Source: Flavobacteriaceae bacterium (GTDB lineage Bacteria; Bacteroidota; Bacteroidia; Flavobacteriales; Flavobacteriaceae). From it: a DNA stretch of 10,049 bases. The DNA lies in contig JABDQK010000084.1 of NCBI GenBank assembly GCA_013042255.1, forward strand, positions 1 to 10,049, read 5' to 3'. The notes below the pieces were generated by a model. That model was not told the origin of the DNA, did not search any database, and was given only the letters and a program-made list of their open reading frames with translations. The position numbers and the translations under genes were made by a program. Of this stretch, positions 1-6,932 are shown piece after piece (within the stretch, counting starts at the first letter, position 1; each line of letters starts with the position of its first letter).

Positions 1-50
1 ACGTTGAGAACATCAAACAGGAATCTGCTTATATTCCCCGTTCCGATTAA
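1..50 (+). CDS. C-terminal end of an unidentified upstream gene (partial)
   Basis: The third forward frame reads VENIKQESAYIPRSD and stops at TAA (48-50). The codons look natural and the composition is that of a soluble protein tail. The inverted repeat and promoter of the next gene lie downstream, which fits a gene ending here. Only 15 codons are visible, so no family can be assigned. The other forward frames give less protein-like sequence. This is an inference from a very short stretch. Confidence 0.45.
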   Translation, partial: VENIKQESAYIPRSD

Positions 51-139
51 GATTACTTTAAGCATATCCAAAAGTACAATTTTTGAGAAGGATTGACTTT
101 GTAAAGAATTAACAATATTGTTTAACTTTTTATAGCTTT

Positions 140-176
140 TACGGCCCGGTTAAAAGGCAAAAAGGCCGTATTTTTG
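140..176 (+). promoter_or_regulatory. Inverted repeat running into the ccsBA promoter -7 box
   Basis: TACGGCC (140-146) and GGCCGTA (164-170) form a perfect 7-bp inverted repeat around a 17-base loop. TTTTT follows directly (171-175). The right arm also supplies the first two bases of TATTTTTG (169-176), an exact match to the Bacteroidota -7 consensus TAnnTTTG. It lies 30 bases before the ccsBA start codon. A -33 box is not clear: the best candidate is a TTA near 150 with short spacing. The repeat could terminate the upstream gene, act as an operator on ccsBA, or both. The promoter reading is the firmer one. Confidence 0.5.
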
Positions 177-206
177 CGGCTCATGTCTGGTAAAAGGATA
201 CGATAG

Positions 207-3200
207 ATGATTGAAACGCTAAAAAAGATCCTGTTTTCAACCCGCCTGATGGCGGTATTATTTCTTGTTTTTGCTGCTGCAATGGCCATTGGCACCTTTG
301 TGGAGAGTATGTATAGTACTGAAACGGCAAAGATTTGGATCTATAACGCAAAGTGGTTTGAAGTGATCATGATATTTTTTGTGATTAATTTCCTTGGAAA
401 TATGTTCCGCTACCGCCTGCTTCAATGGAAGAAGTGGCCGGTTCTATTGTTACACCTCTCATGGATTCTGATCATTATCGGAGCAGGTGTTACACGATAT
501 ATTGGCTATGAAGGCATGATGCCTATACGTGAAGGAAATTCTGAAAATGTATTTTATTCTGATAAAACGTATCTCACTGTTCTGGTAGATGGTGAAATGG
601 AGGGCGAACTCAGGCGGAAGCCACTTCAGGACGACCTGATCGTAACACCGGAAGCAATACAGTCGACCCTCCCCTGGAAGGAAGATTTTAACGGGCAGGA
701 GTTCAAGATCAGCTACGCAGGATTTATCCAGGGTGCCAAAAAGAGCCTCATCCGGGATGAAAATGGTTCGAATTTCCTAAAAATTGTCGAGGCCGGAGAC
801 GGGAACAGACATGAACATTACCTGGCTGATGGAGAAATTGCCAACATCCATAACATTTTATTTACGCTTAATAAAGAGACCGAAGGAGCGATTAATATTT
901 TTACCGATGGGGAAGAGTATCGTATAAAATCTTCTTTTGAAGGAAGCTTTATGCGAATGGCCGATCAGTTAGAGGGCACCCTAACAATAGACAGCCTGCA
1001 GATGCTGCAGCTGAGGTCCTTGTATTCAGTTGGTTCAATGCAATTCGTAATCCCAGAGCCCGTAGTTAAAGGGTCTTACGGGGTTGTCCCCATTCCGGAA
1101 GAAGAAAAAAATCCGAATTCCCAGGACGCCCTGATCCTCGACATTAGCACCAATGGGGAAACAGTTCGAAAAGAAGTACTGGGCGGGAAAGGCAGTAGTA
1201 GTTATATGGACAAATTTACCCTTGGGGGCCTCGATTTTACCCTGGGCTATGGTTCCAAGGTCTACGAACTACCATTTAGCATTACACTAAACGATTTTAT
1301 CGCCGAGAAATATCCGGGGACGGAAAAGGCATATGCTTCTTTTATGAGTAAGATCACGGTTGAAGATGATCGTCCGTTCGATTATGATATCTACATGAAC
1401 CATGTGCTCGACCATGAGGGGTATCGTTTTTTCCAGGCGAGTTTTGATCCGGATGAGAAAGGAACCGTACTCTCGGTAAATCACGACCGGATGGGTACCT
1501 GGATTACCTATACCGGCTATTTCCTGCTCTATCTGGGGCTCATGGGAATAATGTTTTTTGGAAAGACGAGGTTTAAAGACCTGGCTAATTCCCTGGAAAA
1601 ACTCAGAAAGAAAAAGACGGCCATCGCTGGTATTTTGTTTTTTGCCCTGAGTATACCCCTGGGTGCGCAGGAAGATCAGGCTGCTGCCGAACATACTCAC
1701 AGTATGGGGCCCACTGAGGCTCAGCTCGATTCATTGTTCTCTTCTACAGTAATTGCTGAAGAACATGCAGCTAAATTTGGGAAGCTCATCATCCAGGATG
1801 AAGGTGGCCGGATGAAACCTATCAACACCTTTGCATCTGAATTGCTGCGTAAACTCAGTTTGAAGGACTCTTACAGGGACCTTAATGCTGATCAGGTCTT
1901 TTTGTCCATGATGCTGAATCCGGCACTCTGGTACAATACGGATTTTATCGCCCTGGATAAAAAAGCCCAAAACGATAGCATTCGGAAAATCATAGGTGTA
2001 CCTGAAGGCCAGAAATACATAAAAGCTACCGATTTTTTCGATTCCCAGGGCAGGAATAAACTGGGACCTTACCTCCAGGAGGCATTTGCCACGAATACCC
2101 CGAACAAATTCCAGCAGGATTTTAAGGATGCCTATTTCCGACTGAGTTTACTGGATCGTGCCCTCAGCGGAGAGATACTGAAAATTTTTCCTTTGCTGAA
2201 CGATGAAAACAACAAATGGATCTCCGCCATGGAATATCGCAGCGGACAGTATCAAGTAAGTGATTCACTATATGCAAATTTCATCCAGAATGCAGTTCCG
2301 TATTACCTGATTTCCCTTAGGGAGGCAAAGCAAACAGGGGATTTTACAGAAGCTGACAAAATCCTGAAAGCTTTCGCACAAAATCAAAAGAATCACGGCG
2401 CAGAAATACTCCCTTCAGCTAACAGGGTAGAAGCTGAGGTAATCTATAATAAACTAGACATCTTTAACAGGCTGTATAAATATTACGCCCTGGTGGGAAT
2501 TCTGATGTTTCTTGTGCTGGTGCTACGCATTTTTAAAGACCGCGAAATCTGGCGTATTGCAACCTATTTTTTTAAAGGTGTGATCATACTTTTCTTTGTG
2601 TGGCATACGGCCGGACTCATAATGAGATGGTATATCTCCGGACATGCGCCCTGGAGTGATGCTTATGAAAGTATTTTATATGTATCCTGGGCTACTCTGG
2701 CAATGGGCTTATCCCTGGGAAGGAAGAGCGATATGACCATTGCTGCTGCTACCTTTGTTACCTCCATGCTGCTATGGATAGCGCATCAAAGCTGGGTAGA
2801 TCCTTCGATTGCCAACCTCGTACCGGTGCTCGACAGTTACTGGCTTATGATCCACGTAGCCGTCATCGTAGGGAGCTATGGACCCTTAACCGTAGGGATG
2901 ATCCTCGGTGTAGTCTCTCTTCTTCTTATCATCCTTACCAATAAAAAGAATAAGGTAAAGATGGATCATACCCTTAAGGAACTCACCATTATCAATGAAC
3001 TTACCCTTACCGTGGGAGTCATCATGCTAACAATCGGGAATTTCCTGGGAGGGCAATGGGCCAATGAGAGCTGGGGTCGTTACTGGGGCTGGGACCCAAA
3101 GGAAACCTGGGCCCTGATCTCCATCTTGGTTTACGTTTTTGTTATCCACACAAGGCTGGTGCCGGGTTTACGAGGCAGGTGGCTTTTTAACTTCCTGAGT

Positions 3201-3386
3201 ATCATTGCTTTTGCAAGTATTATGATGACCTATTTTGGTGTGAACTTCTACCTTGTTGGGCTGCATAGTTATGCAAGCGGTGCCCAGGTGATCACCCCTT
3301 CCTTTATCTGGTATACCGTAGTAGGTGTATTTGTGCTGGGCGGAGTGAGTTATTGGCGGTATCAGGTGAATTACGCAAAACCGTAA
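207..3386 (+). CDS. ccsBA: Fused cytochrome c biogenesis protein CcsBA (ResB-CcsA), System II
   Basis: This is the System II cytochrome c synthase, which moves heme across the inner membrane and attaches it to CXXCH motifs of periplasmic apocytochromes. The 1059 residues hold an N-terminal ResB/CcsB half: three membrane segments in roughly 12-95, a large periplasmic region at 100-430, and a segment at 432-451. A hydrophobic stretch at 472-486 ends in GAQ, followed by a soluble region of about 265 residues. The C-terminal CcsA half has about eight membrane segments and the WWD heme-binding motif WGRYWGWDPKE (956-966). Candidate heme-ligand and transport histidines are H83, H883, H981 and H1020. 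Their spacing closely follows the TM-His and P-His residues known from studied fused CcsBA proteins. The ATG at 207 follows an AAAAGGATA-like leader and gives an intact first membrane segment. It is longer than the roughly 900-950 residues of epsilonproteobacterial fusions, mainly because of the central insert. No cytochrome c gene is adjacent. Confidence 0.96.
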   Translation: MIETLKKILFSTRLMAVLFLVFAAAMAIGTFVESMYSTETAKIWIYNAKWFEVIMIFFVINFLGNMFRYRLLQWKKWPVLLLHLSWILIIIGAGVTRYIGYEGMMPIREGNSENVFYSDKTYLTVLVDGEMEGELRRKPLQDDLIVTPEAIQSTLPWKEDFNGQEFKISYAGFIQGAKKSLIRDENGSNFLKIVEAGDGNRHEHYLADGEIANIHNILFTLNKETEGAINIFTDGEEYRIKSSFEGSFMRMADQLEGTLTIDSLQMLQLRSLYSVGSMQFVIPEPVVKGSYGVVPIPEEEKNPNSQDALILDISTNGETVRKEVLGGKGSSSYMDKFTLGGLDFTLGYGSKVYELPFSITLNDFIAEKYPGTEKAYASFMSKITVEDDRPFDYDIYMNHVLDHEGYRFFQASFDPDEKGTVLSVNHDRMGTWITYTGYFLLYLGLMGIMFFGKTRFKDLANSLEKLRKKKTAIAGILFFALSIPLGAQEDQAAAEHTHSMGPTEAQLDSLFSSTVIAEEHAAKFGKLIIQDEGGRMKPINTFASELLRKLSLKDSYRDLNADQVFLSMMLNPALWYNTDFIALDKKAQNDSIRKIIGVPEGQKYIKATDFFDSQGRNKLGPYLQEAFATNTPNKFQQDFKDAYFRLSLLDRALSGEILKIFPLLNDENNKWISAMEYRSGQYQVSDSLYANFIQNAVPYYLISLREAKQTGDFTEADKILKAFAQNQKNHGAEILPSANRVEAEVIYNKLDIFNRLYKYYALVGILMFLVLVLRIFKDREIWRIATYFFKGVIILFFVWHTAGLIMRWYISGHAPWSDAYESILYVSWATLAMGLSLGRKSDMTIAAATFVTSMLLWIAHQSWVDPSIANLVPVLDSYWLMIHVAVIVGSYGPLTVGMILGVVSLLLIILTNKKNKVKMDHTLKELTIINELTLTVGVIMLTIGNFLGGQWANESWGRYWGWDPKETWALISILVYVFVIHTRLVPGLRGRWLFNFLSIIAFASIMMTYFGVNFYLVGLHSYASGAQVITPSFIWYTVVGVFVLGGVSYWRYQVNYAKP

Positions 3387-3396
3387 GCTGCATAAA

Positions 3397-3404
3397 TATA
3401 TTTG
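3397..3404 (+). promoter_or_regulatory. Candidate -7 promoter box for the 184-residue protein gene
   Basis: TATATTTG matches TAnnTTTG exactly. It lies 11 bases after the ccsBA stop and about 88 bases before the next start codon. No good TTG sits at the right distance upstream; a TTA at 3371-3373 would leave a 23-base spacer. There is no convincing hairpin terminator between the two genes, so read-through from ccsBA is also possible. Confidence 0.35.
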
Positions 3405-3492
3405 TATTCAGTAGCAATACCACCTCCTTTATCCGGGTTTTTATTCCCTGTTCTTTTTTTTACATTTATTCTTTAAATCTTCGACTCAGGGA

Positions 3493-4047
3493 ATGGGAAA
3501 AATAAAATTTAATTGGAATCTGGAGAAGATACTTGGTATTTCGGCTATGAGTATCAGCTTTATAACATTAGTCATATTTATTTATCAAACCAACCTGATG
3601 AGTAAACAGAACTACTTGTCTATTCTTCCATATATTCAGGTTTCTACTTCTAATAATCCTGCTGATAACAGTTTTTCCTTACGCCTTTTAAATCACGGAG
3701 TTGGGCCTGCAATTATTGAATCCGTTACCATGATTTACGATGGAAAGCCTACAGATCTAACCGATCATAACAATGAGATTTTACCCTATTTGATTTCCCT
3801 GGATCCCACTTTGGACAGTATTCAAAATTATTCAATAGCCACTCTAAATAAGGGAATTGCTATACCGGCAAATTCGGCATACTCTTTCCTGGAAGTGAAA
3901 AACTCACAGAAGGATTACAATTTGCTTACTTCTGCATTGTTTAGATTGGAAGAACAGGGTCTGGATTATAAAATCGTATACCGTTCTATTCAAAATGAAC
4001 GCTGGATGGTCAGTAATACTTCTGACGGGCCCGTAAAACTGGACTAG
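3493..4047 (+). CDS. Membrane-anchored protein of unknown function, 184 residues
   Basis: I do not recognise a named family. The short N-terminus carries lysines, then one clear membrane helix (about residues 12-31, GISAMSISFITLVIFIYQ). It is followed by TNLMSKQNYLSILPYIQV and a predicted beta-rich domain with the motif LLNHGVGPAIIESV (65-78). A single N-terminal helix followed by a PYxxV strand and an N-x-G-x-GPAxI motif is an architecture I associate with many short uncharacterised bacterial proteins of possible Ig-like fold; this is recollection, not a search. The acidic tail ends PVKLD. The start at 3493 is chosen because it lies just before the membrane helix and is the first ATG of the frame. 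It is flanked by gaps of 106 and 238 bases, so it is probably a separate unit. Codon use resembles its neighbours, although it is somewhat more AT-rich. Confidence 0.8.
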   Translation: MGKIKFNWNLEKILGISAMSISFITLVIFIYQTNLMSKQNYLSILPYIQVSTSNNPADNSFSLRLLNHGVGPAIIESVTMIYDGKPTDLTDHNNEILPYLISLDPTLDSIQNYSIATLNKGIAIPANSAYSFLEVKNSQKDYNLLTSALFRLEEQGLDYKIVYRSIQNERWMVSNTSDGPVKLD

Positions 4048-4203
4048 ATCAGCTTCATAGCGATTGGGTAGAAGGGTGAAAGACAAGACTTTAAGACCCA
4101 CATATTTGACTTTCAAGGCTGTTCTATTTTTCTGGTTCAAAAAAAATATGCATCTTTAAACTATTATGAAGCTATAGAAATTATGTTACGCTCAGATGTC
4201 CCC

Positions 4204-4248
4204 TCAATCATTTTCATGATTTGATTCATCCTGTACACCATGATGTAC
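4204..4248. promoter_or_regulatory. Two adjacent imperfect palindromes upstream of the MATE gene
   Basis: The first has arms AATCAT (4206-4211) and ATGATT (4216-4221) with a 4-base loop. It extends outward by TC/GA if one T is bulged. The second, GTACACCATGATGTAC (4233-4248), is a 16-base palindrome with a single mismatched pair. They lie 37-82 bases before the MATE start codon in a 238-base gap (4048-4285) where I see no other gene. Their position suggests regulator binding sites or an mRNA hairpin in the leader. No exact TAnnTTTG box is visible in the gap; the closest is CATATTTG near 4101-4108. Confidence 0.35.
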
Positions 4249-4285
4249 GGACAGCAGATTCTTCAACACACATAATTTCTTATCG

Positions 4286-5695
4286 ATGTCATCTACACAA
4301 AAAATTACATGCAGGAAACTATACCGTTATTTTCTGGTAGCGGTTACAGGCAAGGAAACCGAGTTTACTTCTGGTAGCATACGGAAGGCCATATTTATGT
4401 TGTCTATTCCTATGATCCTTGAAATGATGATGGAATCCATTTTTGCCATCGTCGATATTGCCTATGTATCACAGGTAAGTGTCAATGCCGTAGCGACCAT
4501 CGGCCTTACCGAATCTGTCGTTACCTTGGTCTACGCCCTGGCAATAGGTTTAAGTATGGCGGCCACCGCCGTGGTAGCCCGAAGAATAGGGGAGAAGGAT
4601 CAGGAAGGTGCTGCCCGGGCTGCAGTACAGGCTATATTCCTGGGGATTTTTATCGCTGTGATTATTGGTGTTTTCGGCCTGATGTATTCCAGGGAAATCC
4701 TTTCCCTTATGGGGGGTTCTCCCGATCTTATCGCCGAAGGCCACGGATATACAAAGTACCTTCTGGGAGGTAATATTACTATTGTCCTGCTTTTTTTAAT
4801 CAACGCTATTTTTAGGGGGGCAGGGGATGCTTCCATCGCCATGTGGACCCTTATCCTGTCTAATGGCCTCAATATCATCCTGGATCCTATTTTCATTTTT
4901 GGACTGGGGCCGATTCCTGAATACGGAGTAATGGGTGCTGCCATCGCCACTAACATTGGGAGGGGAAGTGCAGTTATCTTTCAGCTTTACATTCTCTTCA
5001 AAGGAGGGAGTCAGATTAGGATTGCAGTGTCGAACATCGTCCTGAGGTTTAAGATTATGCTCAATCTGATAAGTGTCTCCCTAGGAGGGATTGCTCAATT
5101 CCTGATCGGAACATCAAGTTGGGTATTTCTGATGAGGCTGATGGCTGAATTCGGGAGTGAGGCCCTGGCAGGTTATACAATTGCTATCAGGGTAATGATG
5201 TTCACCTTTATGCCGGCCTGGGGGATGAGCAATGCTGCTGCGACCCTAGTAGGGCAAAACCTGGGGGCAAAAAAGCCCGACAGGGCGGAAAAATCGGTAT
5301 GGATTACGGGGAAATATAATGCCATTTTTATGTTTTTTATTTCCCTGGTTTACCTGCTGTTCGCGAAATCTATCATAGGATTATTTACCGACGTACCTAC
5401 CGTGGTTGAAAACGGCGCACTTTGCCTGCAGGTAGTCGCCACGGGCTATGTATTTTATGCTTACGGCATGGTGGTCACCCAGGCTTTTAATGGTGCAGGG
5501 GATACCCGGACACCTACAAAGATCAATTTTATCGCTTTCTGGCTGATTCAATTGCCCTTTGCCTATCTGGTTTCCCTCTATCTCGATTGGGGCGAGATGG
5601 GAGTATTCCTGGCGATCACCCTGGCCGAAGTACTGCTCTCTGTAATGGCAGTGATCTGGTTTAGAAAAGGGTACTGGAAGCAGACTGTGGTTTAA
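4286..5695 (+). CDS. MATE family multidrug/Na+ (or H+) antiporter
   Basis: This is an inner-membrane efflux pump that exchanges cations for drugs or metabolites. Its 469 residues fit the family's usual 440-480. The two MatE halves are visible: the first begins SIRKAIFMLSIPMILEMMME (31-50) and carries FRGAGD (176-181), and the second carries the matching FNGAGDTRTPT (401-411). This repeated pair is characteristic of the internal duplication. NIILDPIFIFGLGPIPEYGV (196-215) and LVGQNLGAKKPDRA (321-334) are further conserved stretches. About twelve hydrophobic segments can be seen. The ATG at 4286 is the only start that keeps the N-terminal amphipathic segment before the first membrane helix; the next methionine (38) would cut into it. 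It has no clear Shine-Dalgarno sequence. Substrate and coupling ion cannot be told from sequence. Upstream palindromes may regulate it. Confidence 0.94.
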   Translation: MSSTQKITCRKLYRYFLVAVTGKETEFTSGSIRKAIFMLSIPMILEMMMESIFAIVDIAYVSQVSVNAVATIGLTESVVTLVYALAIGLSMAATAVVARRIGEKDQEGAARAAVQAIFLGIFIAVIIGVFGLMYSREILSLMGGSPDLIAEGHGYTKYLLGGNITIVLLFLINAIFRGAGDASIAMWTLILSNGLNIILDPIFIFGLGPIPEYGVMGAAIATNIGRGSAVIFQLYILFKGGSQIRIAVSNIVLRFKIMLNLISVSLGGIAQFLIGTSSWVFLMRLMAEFGSEALAGYTIAIRVMMFTFMPAWGMSNAAATLVGQNLGAKKPDRAEKSVWITGKYNAIFMFFISLVYLLFAKSIIGLFTDVPTVVENGALCLQVVATGYVFYAYGMVVTQAFNGAGDTRTPTKINFIAFWLIQLPFAYLVSLYLDWGEMGVFLAITLAEVLLSVMAVIWFRKGYWKQTVV

Positions 5696-5697
5696 GC

Positions 5698-5705
5698 TAA
5701 ATTTG
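5698..5705 (+). promoter_or_regulatory. -7 promoter box for the trans-sulfuration enzyme gene
   Basis: TAAATTTG is an exact TAnnTTTG match beginning two bases after the MATE stop codon and 27 bases before the next start. The -33 position has only CTG (5674-5676), one mismatch from TTG, with a 21-base spacer inside the end of the MATE gene. The leader would be about 20 bases, which is common in flavobacteria. It suggests that the PLP enzyme and bshB1 are transcribed independently of the pump. Confidence 0.5.
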
Positions 5706-5732
5706 TACCTTTAAACGATCAATAATAATGGT

Positions 5733-6911
5733 ATGACAACTAAGAAAAAAGGCCTGAATACGATCTGTACTCACGCAGGCGAATTAAAGGATACCACCTT
5801 TAAAGGGGCTGTTTCCCCTTTGTATATGAGTACTTCCTACGCCTTTGAGGATGTGGAAATAAAAAGGTACCCAAGATACTTCAATACGCCTAATCAGGTA
5901 GCACTGTCTAAAAAAGTTGCAGCCCTCGAACACGCCGAAGAAGCCATGATATTCGGGAGTGGTATGGCCGCGATCAGTACCGCCATCCTGGCTTTTTTAA
6001 AGGCAGGGGATCATATCATCCTTCAGCGCATGCTTTACGGGGGTACTTATCACCTGATCACGGAGCAGTTCGAAAAATTTGGCATCGATTACAGCTTTAT
6101 TGACGGATCGGATCCCGCGTCTTTTGAAAAAGCAATAACCCCAACCACCAGGGTGGTTTATATAGAGACTCCTTCAAATCCGTTGCTGACCATTACCGAT
6201 ATAAAGGCATTTGCAGAGATTGCCCGGAAGCACAATATCATTTCAATGATTGACAACACATTTGCGAGTCCGGTTAACCAAAATCCAATCGACTTTGGTA
6301 TTGATGTTGTCATCCACAGTGCCACCAAATATATGGGAGGCCATTCGGATATCCTCGCAGGCGCTGTCGCTTCTTCCGCAGAAAATATGGAACGTATCTT
6401 CCAGCTGGCTAAAAACCTGGGAGGCAGTCTTAGTGATTATACGGTATGGCTACTCGAACGCAGTATTAAAACCATGGGATTACGGGTAAAGGCTCAAAAC
6501 GAAAATGCCCTGAAACTAGCCGAATTTCTCAACGAACATCCGGATATCGATCAGGTATATTATCCCGGCTTATCCACGCATCCAGACCACGCTCTTGCCA
6601 GGGCTCAGATGCACGGGTTCGGCGGAATGATGTCTTTTGAATTAAAGAATGATATCAATGCTTCACATTTTCAGAAGTCGCTCAAATTAATCAAATCCTC
6701 AATGAGTCTGGCCGGGGTTGAAAGTACAGTGCTTTCCCCAACCCAAACTTCCCATGCTTTGTTATCAGAAGAAGAACGTCAAAAACAAGGTATCAGGGAC
6801 GGACTTATCAGATTTTCGGTTGGAATAGAAGAAACAGACGATCTGATAGCCGACTTAGAACAAGCCATCCATACCGCAAAGAAGCAGCAGGAAACTGTCA
6901 CTTCACATTAA
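5733..6911 (+). CDS. PLP-dependent trans-sulfuration enzyme (Cys/Met metabolism family)
   Basis: This is a cytosolic fold-type I PLP enzyme of the cystathionine gamma-synthase / beta-lyase / gamma-lyase / methionine gamma-lyase family; 392 residues is the usual length. The PLP-binding lysine is K199 in HSATKYMGGHSD, with D174 (MIDNTFASP) for the pyridine nitrogen. Y46 and R48 lie in the phosphate-binding loop from the neighbouring subunit, Y102 (LYGGTY) stacks on PLP, and R360 (GLIRFSVGIE) binds the substrate carboxylate. LYGGTY has glycine where methionine gamma-lyases have their specificity cysteine, which argues against that activity. Two motifs differ from the textbook family: YPRYFNTPNQ instead of Y-x-R-x-x-NPT, and SPTQTSH instead of the usual P-A-S-M-T-H. 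The exact reaction therefore stays open. The ATG at 5733 is certain locally, because the ATG at 5728 runs straight into TGA. It is 21 bases upstream of bshB1 and probably co-transcribed with it, which suggests cysteine or H2S metabolism. Confidence 0.93.
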   Translation: MTTKKKGLNTICTHAGELKDTTFKGAVSPLYMSTSYAFEDVEIKRYPRYFNTPNQVALSKKVAALEHAEEAMIFGSGMAAISTAILAFLKAGDHIILQRMLYGGTYHLITEQFEKFGIDYSFIDGSDPASFEKAITPTTRVVYIETPSNPLLTITDIKAFAEIARKHNIISMIDNTFASPVNQNPIDFGIDVVIHSATKYMGGHSDILAGAVASSAENMERIFQLAKNLGGSLSDYTVWLLERSIKTMGLRVKAQNENALKLAEFLNEHPDIDQVYYPGLSTHPDHALARAQMHGFGGMMSFELKNDINASHFQKSLKLIKSSMSLAGVESTVLSPTQTSHALLSEEERQKQGIRDGLIRFSVGIEETDDLIADLEQAIHTAKKQQETVTSH

Positions 6912-6932
6912 TTTTCCAAAGAACAAGGTTTT

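Noticed and set aside
1287..1970. Open frames on the minus strand inside ccsBA
   Set aside because: They lie wholly within a well-supported gene, their translations show no recognisable motif, and there is no promoter or start context for them.
4550..4956. Overlapping minus-strand open frames inside the MATE gene
   Set aside because: The translations are proline- and arginine-rich antisense products of hydrophobic codons, a usual shadow pattern.
5733..6911. Methionine gamma-lyase as a firm name for the PLP enzyme
   Set aside because: The cysteine that marks methionine gamma-lyases after LYG is glycine here, so only the family level is safe.
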